Shown in pieces: positions 27,049 through 35,018 of a stretch of 64,000 nucleotides of DNA. Numbering within the stretch: position 1 is the first letter of the stretch; each line of letters starts with the position of its first letter. The notes beneath the pieces are model-generated. The model ran no database searches, was not told where the DNA came from, and saw only the letters and a program-made list of their open reading frames with translations. Location: the NCBI RefSeq assembly GCF_032337115.1, contig NZ_JAVXZY010000008.1:62001-126000 (forward strand). The letters run 5' to 3'. The position numbers and the translations under genes were made by a program. The stretch comes from Roseateles_C aquae (lineage in GTDB: Bacteria; Pseudomonadota; Gammaproteobacteria; Burkholderiales; Burkholderiaceae_C).

Positions 27049-27627
27049 ATGTCCCAGGCCCGCATAGACCTTACCAATCAATTCCTGATCGCGATGCCCG
27101 GCATGGCCGATGACGCATTTGCCGGCTCGGTGGTCTATATGTGCGAGCACAACGAGAAGGGCGCGCTGGGTCTGGTGATCAACAAGCCGATCTCGCTGAC
27201 TGTCGGCCATCTGTTCGAGAAAGTCGAGCTGAGCCTGGACAACGAGGATCTCGCCGCCCGCCCGGTCTTCTACGGCGGCCCGGTGCAGACCGAGCGCGGC
27301 TTTGTCCTGCATGAGCGCCTGGACGAGACCGGCGGCCACTACAACGCCACGCTGGCTATCCCGGGCGGGTTGGAGATGACGACCAGCCGCGATGTGCTGG
27401 AAGCGCTGTCCAACGGCGCAGGGCCGAAGAAGATTCTGGTCACGCTGGGCTACAGCGGCTGGGCCGCCGGGCAGCTGGAGGAAGAGATCGGCCGCAATGG
27501 CTGGCTGACCGTCGATGCGGCGCCGGAAATCATCTTCGAGACCCCGGCCGAGCAGCGTTACGAGCGCGCGCTGGGCCTTCTGGGCATCGACCCACGGATG
27601 CTGAGCCAGGAGGCGGGCCACGCATGA
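27049..27627 (+). CDS. AlgH/YqgE family protein (UPF0301)
   Basis: A 192-residue protein of the YqgE/AlgH family, cytoplasmic, of unknown biochemical role. Family motifs are FLIAMPGMADDAFAGSVVYM, GALGLVINKP, VFYGGPVQTERGFVLHE and LGYSGWAAGQLEEEI. TAAAAT at 27036-27041 may be a -10 box, which would leave a very short leader. The stop overlaps the ruvX start (ATGA). The order algH-ruvX-pyrR-pyrB is conserved across many gamma- and betaproteobacteria. Confidence 0.92.
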   Translation: MSQARIDLTNQFLIAMPGMADDAFAGSVVYMCEHNEKGALGLVINKPISLTVGHLFEKVELSLDNEDLAARPVFYGGPVQTERGFVLHERLDETGGHYNATLAIPGGLEMTTSRDVLEALSNGAGPKKILVTLGYSGWAAGQLEEEIGRNGWLTVDAAPEIIFETPAEQRYERALGLLGIDPRMLSQEAGHA

Positions 27628-28052
27628 GTTCCACCGTGAACCCGTCGGCACCGCGCCCCCTTTCGACTTCCCCGCAATCGCTATTGGCTTTTGACTTTGG
27701 CACCCGCCGCATCGGCGTGGCCACCGGCAATGGCTTCCTCAAAAGCGCCGAGCCGCTGCGCCATCTGGCTCAGCAGGGTGAGGCGCGCTTTGTCGCGATT
27801 GCCGCGCTGATCAAGGAATGGCAGCCCGAGGCGCTGGTGATCGGCGTGCCGCGCCATCCCGACGGCGCCGAGCATGAGATGACGCTGGCCGCCCGCAAGT
27901 TCGGTCGCCAGCTGAAAAGCCGCTTCCGGCTGCCGGTCTACGAGGTCGATGAGCGCTACACCAGCGTCGAGGCAGAGGCGGCAGGCGCCCGCGATGTCGA
28001 CTCGGCCGCGGCGGCGCTGATTCTTGAACAATTCTTCCGGGAACACAGCTGA
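27624..28052 (+). CDS. ruvX: Holliday junction resolvase-like RuvX (YqgF)
   Basis: A 142-residue RNase H-fold nuclease-like protein. LAFDFGTRRIGVATGN holds the first catalytic aspartate, ALVIGVPRHPDG the second region, and YEVDERYTSVEAE the conserved D-E-R-x-T-S motif. It is needed for 16S rRNA 5'-end maturation in E. coli and was also proposed as a junction resolvase. It starts inside the algH stop and its own TGA overlaps the pyrR ATG (TGATG), so the three are likely co-translated. Confidence 0.93.
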   Translation: MSSTVNPSAPRPLSTSPQSLLAFDFGTRRIGVATGNGFLKSAEPLRHLAQQGEARFVAIAALIKEWQPEALVIGVPRHPDGAEHEMTLAARKFGRQLKSRFRLPVYEVDERYTSVEAEAAGARDVDSAAAALILEQFFREHS

Positions 28053-28546
28053 TGAGCACCTTACTCCTCGATGCCGAGGCGCTTTACGCCGACCTGCTCA
28101 AGGGCGTGCAACGCCTCTATCGGCCGGACATGGCCTTGGTGGGCATCTGGTCCGGCGGCGCCTGGTTGGCCGAACGGCTGCAGCGTGATTTGGGCCTGGC
28201 CGGCGAGCCTGGCGTGATCTCCAGCTCGCTGCACCGCGACGATTTCGGCACCAAGGGCATGTCGGCCAGCAGTGATCACACCAAGCTGCCCTTTGCCGTC
28301 GATGGCCAGCACATTCTGATGATCGACGATGTGCTCTACACCGGCCGCACCACCCGCGCGGTGATCAACGAGCTGTTCGACTTCGGCCGCCCGGCCAGCG
28401 TGACGCTGGCGGTGCTGGTGGACCGCGGCGGCCGCGAGCTGCCGATCGAGCCGGTGTTCTCGGCGGCGCGGGTCCATCTGGCCACCGAGCAGCGCCTGCG
28501 CCTGGCGCGCGACGCCGATGGCCGCTTCAGCTTTGATGTGAGATGA
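28052..28546 (+). CDS. pyrR: PyrR: pyrimidine regulator / uracil phosphoribosyltransferase
   Basis: A 164-residue phosphoribosyltransferase. The PRPP-binding loop is ILMIDDVLYTGRTTRAVINE, with the hood segment SSLHRDDFGT and the C-terminal VDRGGRELPIEP typical of PyrR. In Firmicutes PyrR binds RNA to attenuate pyr genes; in proteobacteria the RNA role is less clear. Here it lies before pyrB with a 126-base gap rich in hairpins, which could be a target. Confidence 0.92.
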   Translation: MSTLLLDAEALYADLLKGVQRLYRPDMALVGIWSGGAWLAERLQRDLGLAGEPGVISSSLHRDDFGTKGMSASSDHTKLPFAVDGQHILMIDDVLYTGRTTRAVINELFDFGRPASVTLAVLVDRGGRELPIEPVFSAARVHLATEQRLRLARDADGRFSFDVR

Positions 28547-28550
28547 ACCA

Positions 28551-28622
28551 CCCCCTACGCGCTTCGCGCGCCCCCTCAAGGGGGCGTCAGCGGCAGCCCG
28601 GCGAAGCCGGATCTGCGCTGCC
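28551..28622. repeat. Multi-hairpin intergenic element between pyrR and pyrB
   Basis: Three nested structures: CGCG-CTT-CGCG (28558-28568), GCCCCCT-CA-AGGGGGC (28570-28585), and CCGGC-GAA-GCCGG (28598-28610) enclosed by GGCAGC/GCTGCC (28592-28597, 28617-28622). No T run follows. From memory, very similar CCCCTxxGCGCTTCGCGC...CCCTCAAGGG elements are scattered between genes in related genomes, so this is probably a dispersed repeat; only one copy is in this window. Confidence 0.55.
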
Positions 28623-28672
28623 CGCTGGATCGCTGGTGCAAGTAGGCCGCGGACGTGGCACCGGAGGAAAGA

Positions 28673-29635
28673 ATGCTGAGTAAACGAAATCCCCAACTGA
28701 ACAAGCATGGCGAGCTGGTGCACCTGCTCTCCATCGAAGGCCTGCCGCAGGCGGTGATCCATCAGATCCTCGACACCGCTGGCACCTTTCTCTCGGTCAA
28801 CGACCGCGAGGTCAAGAAGGTGCCGCTGCTGCGCGGCAAGAGCGTGTTCAATCTGTTCTTCGAGAACAGCACGCGCACACGCACGACCTTCGAGATCGCG
28901 GCCAAGCGCCTGTCGGCCGATGTGATCAATCTGGACATCGCGCGCTCGTCCACCGCCAAGGGCGAGACGTTGTTGGACACGGTGGCCAATCTCTCGGCCA
29001 TGCATGCTGACATGTTTGTGGTGCGGCACAGCGAGAGCGGCGCGCCCTACCTGATTGCCCAGCACTGCGCGCCGCATGTGCACGTGGTCAATGCCGGTGA
29101 CGGCCGCCATGCCCACCCGACCCAGGGCCTGCTCGATATGTACACGATCAGGCACTACAAGAAGGACTTCCGCAATCTGACCGTCGCCATCGTCGGCGAC
29201 ATCGTCCACTCGCGGGTGGCCCGCTCGGACATCCATGCGCTGAACATCCTCGGTGTGCCGGAGATCCGCGCCGTCGGCCCCAAGACACTGGTGCCAGGCG
29301 ATCTGCGCGAGATGGGCGTCCGTGTCTGCCACGACATGGCCGAGGGCATCAAGGATGCCGACGTCATCATCATGCTGCGCCTGCAAAACGAGCGCATGAG
29401 CGGCGCCATGCTGCCCAGCGCCGGCGAGTTCTTCAAGAACTTCGGCCTGACGCCGGAGAAGCTGGCGCTGGCCAAGCCCGACGCCATCGTGATGCACCCG
29501 GGCCCGATCAACCGCGGCGTCGAGATCGCCTCCGATGTGGCCGACGGCGGCCAGAGCGTGATCCTGCCGCAGGTCACCTTTGGCATTGCGGTCCGCATGG
29601 CGGTGATGTCGATTTTGGCCGGCAACGAGGCATGA
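28673..29635 (+). CDS. pyrB: Aspartate carbamoyltransferase catalytic chain
   Basis: A 320-residue enzyme joining carbamoyl phosphate and aspartate in pyrimidine synthesis. FFENSTRTRTTFE is the carbamoyl-phosphate motif, DMFVVRHSESGAP and NAGDGRHAHPTQGLLD the domain-linking segments, and MHPGPINRGVE the C-terminal one. GGAGG precedes ATG at 28673. The pyrimidine genes downstream encode an inactive-looking dihydroorotase homologue, as in the class A/B PyrB-PyrC' dodecamers of Pseudomonas, rather than a PyrI regulatory chain. Confidence 0.95.
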   Translation: MLSKRNPQLNKHGELVHLLSIEGLPQAVIHQILDTAGTFLSVNDREVKKVPLLRGKSVFNLFFENSTRTRTTFEIAAKRLSADVINLDIARSSTAKGETLLDTVANLSAMHADMFVVRHSESGAPYLIAQHCAPHVHVVNAGDGRHAHPTQGLLDMYTIRHYKKDFRNLTVAIVGDIVHSRVARSDIHALNILGVPEIRAVGPKTLVPGDLREMGVRVCHDMAEGIKDADVIIMLRLQNERMSGAMLPSAGEFFKNFGLTPEKLALAKPDAIVMHPGPINRGVEIASDVADGGQSVILPQVTFGIAVRMAVMSILAGNEA

Positions 29636-29683
29636 GGGTAGGCGCTCCGCTGTGACGGATGCGCTTGCACAGGAGATTTGCAG

Positions 29684-31006
29684 ATGAAGATTTTGATCAA
29701 GAACGGACGGCTGCTCGATGCGGCTTCGGGCCTGGACCGTGTCGGCGATCTGGCGATTGCGGGCGGGCGCATCGTCGCGCTGGGCGAGGTGCCGGCCGAT
29801 TTCGAGGCCAGCCGTGTCATCGATGCCGAGGGGCTGATCGTCGCGCCGGGCCTGGTCGATCTGGCCGCTCGCCTGCGCGAGCCCGGCCATGAGCATGAAG
29901 GCATGCTGGAGAGCGAGCTCAACGCGGCGGCGGCCGGTGGCGTGACCAGTCTGGTCTGCCCGCCCGATACCGATCCGGCGCTGGATGAGCCGGGCTTGGT
30001 CGAGATGCTGAAGTTCCGCGCCCGCAAGCTGAGCCTGTGCCGCTTGTTCCCGCTCGGCGCCTTGACCCGCGGCCTCGATGGCGAGGTGCTGACCGAGATG
30101 GCCGAGCTGACCGAGGCCGGCTGCGTGGGCTTCTCGCAGGCCGAACGGCCGATCAAGAACACCCAGTTCCTGACCCGCGCGCTGCAGTACGCCGCGACCT
30201 TTGACTACACCGTCTGGCTGCATCCGCTGGACCCCTGGCTGGCTGGCGGCGTCGCCGCCAGCGGCGCGGTCGCGACCCGGCTGGGCCTGGCTGGCGTGCC
30301 GGTCACCGCCGAGACGGTGGCGCTGCACACCATCTTCGAGCTGATGCGGGCCACCGGCGCACGGGTCCATCTGTGCCGGCTGTCCAGCGCGGCCGGCGTT
30401 GAGCTGGTGCGGGCGGCCAAGCGCGAAGGTCTGGCGGTCACGGCCGATGTGTCGATCAACTCGCTGCATCTGACCGATGTCGACATCGGCTACTTCAACC
30501 CGGCCATGCGCCTGAACCCGCCGCTGCGCCAGCAGCGCGACCGCGCGGCGCTGCGCGCCGGCCTGGCCGATGGCACGCTGGACGCGCTGGTGTCCGACCA
30601 CATGCCGGTCGGCGCGGATGAGAAGAACGTGCCCTTTGCCGAGGCCACGCCCGGCGCCACCGGGCTGGAGCTGCTGCTGAGCCTGGCGCTGAAATGGGCT
30701 CAGGACGAAGGCCTGCCGCTGGGCCGCGCGCTGGCCGTGGTGACCAGCGAGCCGGTGCGTGTGCTGGGCAGCTCGCTGGGCTCGCTGGCGGCCAGCGCCG
30801 GGCGTTTGCTGGTCGGCGGCGTGGCCGATCTGTGCATCTTCGATCCGGCCGCGAGCTGGTCGGCGGCGCCTGAGGCCCTGGTCAGCCAGGGCAAGCACAC
30901 GCCGTTTGCCTACGAGATCACCGGCTTCGAACTGCCTGGCCGCGTGCAGTACACGCTGGTGGCGGGCACGGTGGCGCATGACACCGCTGCGACGCTGAAG
31001 GGCTGA
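29684..31006 (+). CDS. Dihydroorotase-like PyrC' subunit, metal site lost
   Basis: A 440-residue amidohydrolase-fold protein. The dihydroorotase signature D-x-H-x-H-L-R-E-P-G appears as DLAARLREPG (residues 59-68), so both metal-binding histidines are replaced by Ala61 and Arg63; SDHMPVG is kept. Such PyrC' (pyrX) proteins are non-catalytic partners that assemble with PyrB in Pseudomonas-type aspartate transcarbamoylase. A true dihydroorotase must be elsewhere. An AGGAG site precedes ATG at 29684. A PlsC gene follows with a GTG start 2 bases on. Confidence 0.88.
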   Translation: MKILIKNGRLLDAASGLDRVGDLAIAGGRIVALGEVPADFEASRVIDAEGLIVAPGLVDLAARLREPGHEHEGMLESELNAAAAGGVTSLVCPPDTDPALDEPGLVEMLKFRARKLSLCRLFPLGALTRGLDGEVLTEMAELTEAGCVGFSQAERPIKNTQFLTRALQYAATFDYTVWLHPLDPWLAGGVAASGAVATRLGLAGVPVTAETVALHTIFELMRATGARVHLCRLSSAAGVELVRAAKREGLAVTADVSINSLHLTDVDIGYFNPAMRLNPPLRQQRDRAALRAGLADGTLDALVSDHMPVGADEKNVPFAEATPGATGLELLLSLALKWAQDEGLPLGRALAVVTSEPVRVLGSSLGSLAASAGRLLVGGVADLCIFDPAASWSAAPEALVSQGKHTPFAYEITGFELPGRVQYTLVAGTVAHDTAATLKG

Positions 31007-31007
31007 G

Positions 31008-31748
31008 GTGTTCAGAGCTCTGATCGCGCTCTGGCGCCTGCTGAGGCTGGCGCTGCACATCTTGCATGGCCTGGCACTGATCAAGCTGTGCTTCGGCCGC
31101 TTCAGCCTGGCGCAGCGCCATGTGCGGGTGAAATGGTGGTCGGCCAAGATGCTGCGAATTCTGGGCGTCAGCTATAGCCACAGCGGTGGGGCCCATGCAG
31201 GCGCCAAGCTGCTGGCGGCCAACCATGTGTCCTGGTTGGATATCGCCGCCGTTCATGCGCTGCTGCCCGAGGCCCGCTTCGTCTCCAAGGCCGACGTCAA
31301 GCACTGGCCGGTCGTCGGCGCGCTGACGGCGGGTGTGGGCACGCTGTTCATCGAACGCAGCAGCAAGCGCGATGCGCTGCGCGTCGTCCATCAGACCGCT
31401 GCGGCGCTGCGTGATGGCGATACCGTCGCCTTTTTCCCTGAGGGCACGACCGGTGCCGGCCCCGAGCTGCTGCCTTTCCACGGCAATCTGCTGCAGGCGG
31501 CGATCAGCGCCGAGGTGCCGGTGCAGCCGCTGGTGCTGCGCTGGCATGAGCCCGGCGAGCGCTTCAGCAGCTCGGCCCGCTTCATCGGCAACACCACCTT
31601 GCTGCAAAGCCTCTGGCGCGTGCTGTGCGCCCGCGGCCTGGCCATCGATCTCCAACTGCTGCCCGCCGTCGCCAGCAGCCATGCCGACCGGCGCCTGCTC
31701 GCCGAGCACCTGCGCGAGCTGATTGCTGCGGCGCTTTCGCAAGAGTGA
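31008..31748 (+). CDS. 1-acyl-sn-glycerol-3-phosphate acyltransferase (PlsC family)
   Basis: A 246-residue membrane-associated acyltransferase. The catalytic HX4D motif is NHVSWLD and the glycerol-phosphate-binding motif is FFPEGTT. A hydrophobic N-terminal stretch (about residues 5-28) anchors it in the inner membrane. It would add a second acyl chain in phospholipid synthesis or acylate ornithine lipids. The start is GTG at 31008, almost touching the PyrC' stop, so it is part of the pyr transcript. Confidence 0.87.
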   Translation: MFRALIALWRLLRLALHILHGLALIKLCFGRFSLAQRHVRVKWWSAKMLRILGVSYSHSGGAHAGAKLLAANHVSWLDIAAVHALLPEARFVSKADVKHWPVVGALTAGVGTLFIERSSKRDALRVVHQTAAALRDGDTVAFFPEGTTGAGPELLPFHGNLLQAAISAEVPVQPLVLRWHEPGERFSSSARFIGNTTLLQSLWRVLCARGLAIDLQLLPAVASSHADRRLLAEHLRELIAAALSQE

Positions 31749-31754
31749 CAGACC

Positions 31755-32291
31755 ATGAGTCAGAACCACGAGGGCAGTAGTGTGGCCCCATCGCTGAAGC
31801 AAAAAGTCCAGCGCCGGCTGGCCACGGTGGCGGCGATACGTACCCGCACGATGATCGTGGCCGTCTGCGCGCTCGGCACCTCGCTGTGGCAGGGCTATAC
31901 GATCCAGAAGCACAACCGCCTGATGGTGCAGCCTATCCTGGACAGCGAGATCAACACCGAGCTCGACGGCGCCTGGAGCAGCTTCGTGCTCAACAGCGGC
32001 TTGGGCCCAGCCAAGGCGACCCGGGCCGAGTTTTACGCCGATGGCAAGCCGGTCAGCGACCTGAACGAGATGCTGCGCGCGCTGGGCGAGCAGCCGGGCT
32101 GCTACGGCACCGGCAATCTGGTGCATTTCTATCGCGTCAACAGCCGCCAGCAGGTGCTGCGCAGCATCGATGGGCGCTGTGCGAAGTCGTCCGAGGAACT
32201 GGTCAAGCTGCTCAAGCGCATGCGCATCGTGTTGCACTACGAGTCGCTGTACGGCGAGCCGGCGACCTTGCAGATTTTCGGCAAGGATTGA
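31755..32291 (+). CDS. Membrane-anchored protein of unknown function
   Basis: A 178-residue protein I do not recognise. A basic N-terminal segment (about 14-31) is followed by one hydrophobic helix (about 32-48), then a soluble domain predicted outside the cytoplasm. It contains two cysteines, CYGTGN and GRCAKSS, which could form a disulfide. The sequence SGLGPAKATRAEFYADGKPV resembles a small beta-rich fold. It follows the PlsC gene by 6 bases, likely in the same transcript. Its codon use matches its neighbours. Confidence 0.7.
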   Translation: MSQNHEGSSVAPSLKQKVQRRLATVAAIRTRTMIVAVCALGTSLWQGYTIQKHNRLMVQPILDSEINTELDGAWSSFVLNSGLGPAKATRAEFYADGKPVSDLNEMLRALGEQPGCYGTGNLVHFYRVNSRQQVLRSIDGRCAKSSEELVKLLKRMRIVLHYESLYGEPATLQIFGKD

Positions 32292-32450
32292 ACCGGATCG
32301 AGTTGGCAGCAGCGCCACGGCACTGCTGCGCCGCCTGGCAAGACGGGCAGCCTTGATCCGCCTCAATTATTCGGGGTCTTGCGCGCCGGGCCGAGGCGAC
32401 GCTGTGTCACAGTTGTGCCACCACTTTCTTTTTGCAGGATCGCGCCGCGC

Positions 32451-34019
32451 ATGACCGAAGCCATTCAGCAGCTGCAAATCCGCCGTGTCGGCATCGACAC
32501 CTGGCGCGAGAACGTCGCCTATCTGCACCGTGACTGCCCCATCGTTCGCGCCGCCGGCTTTCAGGCCCTGGCCAAGGTGGAGATCCATGCCAACGGGCAA
32601 ACCATTCTGGCGGTGCTCAATGTGGTTGACGATGAGCGCATCGTCAGCGCCTGCGAACTGGGCGTCAGTGAGGACGCTTTCGCACGCCTGGCCGTGCCGG
32701 AGGGGCATGAGGCGCGGATTGCCCATGCCGAGCCGCCGCGCTCGATCCCGGCCCTGCATCGCAAGATCAATGGCGAGCGCCTGGGCCGCGAAGACATCGC
32801 CGCCATCATTGCCGACGTGGCGGCGGCGCGCTATTCCAAGATCGAGCTGGCCGCCTTTGTGGTGGCCACCAACCAGTACGAGCTGGACCGCGAAGAGGTG
32901 CTGCACCTGAGCGAGGCGATGATTGCTGTCGGCCGCAAGCTCGATTGGCAGCACCAGATCGGCGCCGGTCTGGTGGTCGACAAGCACTGCATCGGCGGCA
33001 TTCCGGGCAACCGAACCTCGATGCTGGTCGTGCCCATTGTGGCGGCCCACGGCATGCTCTGCCCCAAGACCAGCTCGCGTGCCATCACCTCGCCCTCGGG
33101 CACGGCCGACACCATGGAGATGCTGGCCGAGGTGGAGCTGCCGTTTGAGCGCATGGTGCAGATCGTCCGCGACACCCATGCCTGCCTGGCCTGGGGCGGC
33201 ACGGCCGATCTGTCGCCGGCCGATGACATTCTGATCTCGGTTGAGCGGCCGCTGTCGATCGACTCGCCAGGGCAGATGGTGGCCTCCATCCTGTCCAAAA
33301 AGATCGCGGCCGGCTCCACCCATCTGGTGCTGGACATTCCGGTCGGCCCCAGCGCCAAGGTGCGTTCGATGGCCGAGGCGCAGCGGCTGAAAAAGCTGTT
33401 CGAGTTCGTCGCCAACCATCTGCGCCTGCAGCTTGACGTGGTGCTGTCCGATGGCCGCCAGCCGATTGGCCGCGGCATCGGCCCAGTGCTGGAGGCGCGC
33501 GATGTGATGCAGGTGCTGCAGGGCGATCCGGCCGCGCCGCATGATTTGCGGCAGAAGGCGCTGCGTTTGGCCGGTCGCATGATCGAGTTCGACCCCGATG
33601 TGCGCGGCGGCCAGGGCTATGCGATTGCTCGGGACATTCTCGAATCCGGCCGCGCGCTGGCGCAGATGAACGCCATCATCGATGCCCAGGGGCGCCGTCA
33701 GGAGGTGCCGGCCATCGGCGCGCTGCGGGTTGAGGTGCCGGCGCCGGCCGATGGCGTGGTGGTCGGCATGGACAATCTGCGCCTGGCCCGCATCGCCCGG
33801 CTGGCCGGTGCGCCGCAGGTCAGCGGCGCCGGGCTGGATCTGCTGAAGAAGCTTGGCGATCCGGTGCGCCGCGGCGAGACGCTCTACCGCATTCACGCCG
33901 AATTCGAGGCCGATCTGCGCTTTGCCGGCGATCATGCCGACAAAGACTGTGGCTACCAGATCGGCAGCCCTGAACAAAGCCCGCGCGAATTCGCCAGCGG
34001 CTCACTTTTTTCGATGTAA
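32451..34019 (+). CDS. Thymidine phosphorylase family / AMP phosphorylase-like protein
   Basis: A 522-residue nucleoside (or nucleotide) phosphorylase family protein of the archaeal-type branch, which has an extra N-terminal domain of about 90 residues. Phosphate and substrate motifs visible are KHCIGGIPGNRTSM, TSPSGTADTMEML and AWGGTADLSPADD, with a C-terminal barrel-sandwich domain (VPAPADGVVVG, LGDPVRRGETLYRIHAEF). In archaea relatives phosphorolyse AMP/CMP/UMP to ribose 1,5-bisphosphate. It is 3 bases from a PRPP synthetase-like gene, so the pair probably acts on phosphoribosyl compounds. ATG at 32451 gives the family N-terminus. Confidence 0.85.
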   Translation: MTEAIQQLQIRRVGIDTWRENVAYLHRDCPIVRAAGFQALAKVEIHANGQTILAVLNVVDDERIVSACELGVSEDAFARLAVPEGHEARIAHAEPPRSIPALHRKINGERLGREDIAAIIADVAAARYSKIELAAFVVATNQYELDREEVLHLSEAMIAVGRKLDWQHQIGAGLVVDKHCIGGIPGNRTSMLVVPIVAAHGMLCPKTSSRAITSPSGTADTMEMLAEVELPFERMVQIVRDTHACLAWGGTADLSPADDILISVERPLSIDSPGQMVASILSKKIAAGSTHLVLDIPVGPSAKVRSMAEAQRLKKLFEFVANHLRLQLDVVLSDGRQPIGRGIGPVLEARDVMQVLQGDPAAPHDLRQKALRLAGRMIEFDPDVRGGQGYAIARDILESGRALAQMNAIIDAQGRRQEVPAIGALRVEVPAPADGVVVGMDNLRLARIARLAGAPQVSGAGLDLLKKLGDPVRRGETLYRIHAEFEADLRFAGDHADKDCGYQIGSPEQSPREFASGSLFSM

Positions 34020-34022
34020 ACC

Positions 34023-34910
34023 ATGAGCACCTCCTTGCTGCTGGCTTTTGATGATGAAACCGCGCTGGCTGCCGAGCTGGCCGAGGCGCTGGCCCTGCCG
34101 CTGGCCTTTGTGCGCCGCCACCGCTTTCCCGATGGCGAGCTGCGCCTGGTGCTGCCCAAGCCGCTGCCTGACACGGTGATCCTGCTGCGCGGCCTGCAGC
34201 AACCGAACGAAAAGCTGGTTGAGCTGCTGATCGCCGCGCCCGCAGCCCGCGAGCTGGGCGCGCGGCGGCTGTTGCTGGTCTCGCCCTACCTGGCCTATAT
34301 GCGCCAGGACATTGAGTTCACGCCCGGCGAGGCGGTCAGCCAGCGCCATATCGCGCGGCTGCTGGCCAGCCAGTTCGACCATGTGTTGACGATAGACCCG
34401 CATCTGCACCGCATCGCCAGCCTCGATGAGGTGATGCCGCCGGGGACAGGTCTTGCGCTGTCTGCAGCGCCGGTGCTCGGGGCCTGGATCGCCCGCGAAG
34501 TGCCGGGTGCGGTGCTGATCGGGCCGGACGAGGAATCCGGGCAGTGGGTGCGCGAAGCGGCGGCGGCAGCGGGCTTGCAGGCCGCGGTGGGCCACAAGGT
34601 GCGCCATGGCGATCATCAGGTTGAGCTGGCCTTGCCGGACATCGATGTGGCCGGACGCCCGGTTGTGCTGCTGGACGATATGGCCTCGACCGGCCGCACG
34701 CTGATCGGCGCCGCCTCGGGCCTGCTGGCCCGTGGCGCCGCCTCGGTAGACGTGGCCGTGACCCATGCGCTCTTCAATGGTGATGCACTGCCGGCGCTGC
34801 AGGCGGCCGGCGTGCGCCATGTCTGGAGCAGCAATGCAGTGCCGCACGCCAGCAACGCGGTCAGCGTCGCCCCCTTGCTGCGCGAAGCGCTTCAGGGTTT
34901 GCTCGGCTGA
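34023..34910 (+). CDS. Ribose-phosphate pyrophosphokinase-like protein
   Basis: A 295-residue member of the PRPP synthetase family, clearly different from the usual 310-320 residue housekeeping enzyme. It has the RFPDGE start block, LVSPYLAYMRQDIEFTPGEAVS, the flexible-loop basic residues (HKVRHGD), and the ribose-5-phosphate loop VVLLDDMASTGRT. It is nearest in style to archaeal class III-like enzymes. It overlaps no gene but starts 3 bases after the phosphorylase-like gene. One near-copy of the dispersed 15-bp word lies at 34442-34456. A good terminator follows at 34940. Confidence 0.85.
   Translation: MSTSLLLAFDDETALAAELAEALALPLAFVRRHRFPDGELRLVLPKPLPDTVILLRGLQQPNEKLVELLIAAPAARELGARRLLLVSPYLAYMRQDIEFTPGEAVSQRHIARLLASQFDHVLTIDPHLHRIASLDEVMPPGTGLALSAAPVLGAWIAREVPGAVLIGPDEESGQWVREAAAAAGLQAAVGHKVRHGDHQVELALPDIDVAGRPVVLLDDMASTGRTLIGAASGLLARGAASVDVAVTHALFNGDALPALQAAGVRHVWSSNAVPHASNAVSVAPLLREALQGLLG
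34442..34456 (+). repeat. Copy of dispersed word (14 of 15) in the PRPP synthetase-like gene
   Basis: GGGGACAGGTCTTGC, one mismatch to GGGGTCAGGTCTTGC, read in frame as GGG ACA GGT CTT GCG (G-T-G-L-A), the same frame as in hemL. Confidence 0.65.
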
Positions 34911-35018
34911 GCAAGGCCTGACCCTGCCATGCCCTGACCAGCGCCCGCAGGGGCGCTTTTTTGTTGCTTGCTGGTCACACTGTCGGGCCTGTTACAAGCA
35001 ATCGGGGTCAGGCCTTGC
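34911..35018. repeat. Inverted repeats GCAAGGCCTGACCC ... GGGTCAGGCCTTGC around a terminator
   Basis: A 14-bp perfect inverted repeat (34911-34924 and 35005-35018) encloses 80 bases with the terminator of the PRPP synthetase-like gene. Both arms are one-base variants (C for T) of the dispersed word GGGGTCAGGTCTTGC. The left arm begins directly after the stop codon. Confidence 0.65.
34940..34962 (+). terminator. Rho-independent terminator after the PRPP synthetase-like gene
   Basis: AGCGCCC-GCAG-GGGCGCT followed by six T residues. Confidence 0.9.

Noticed and set aside
28061..31147. A 1028-codon minus-strand frame over pyrR, pyrB and PyrC'
   Set aside because: Shadow of three recognised genes; Arg/Gln/His-rich translation without domains.
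32373..32382. GGGGTCTTGC as a further copy of the dispersed word
   Set aside because: It would need a 5-base deletion of the word; too short to count as evidence.
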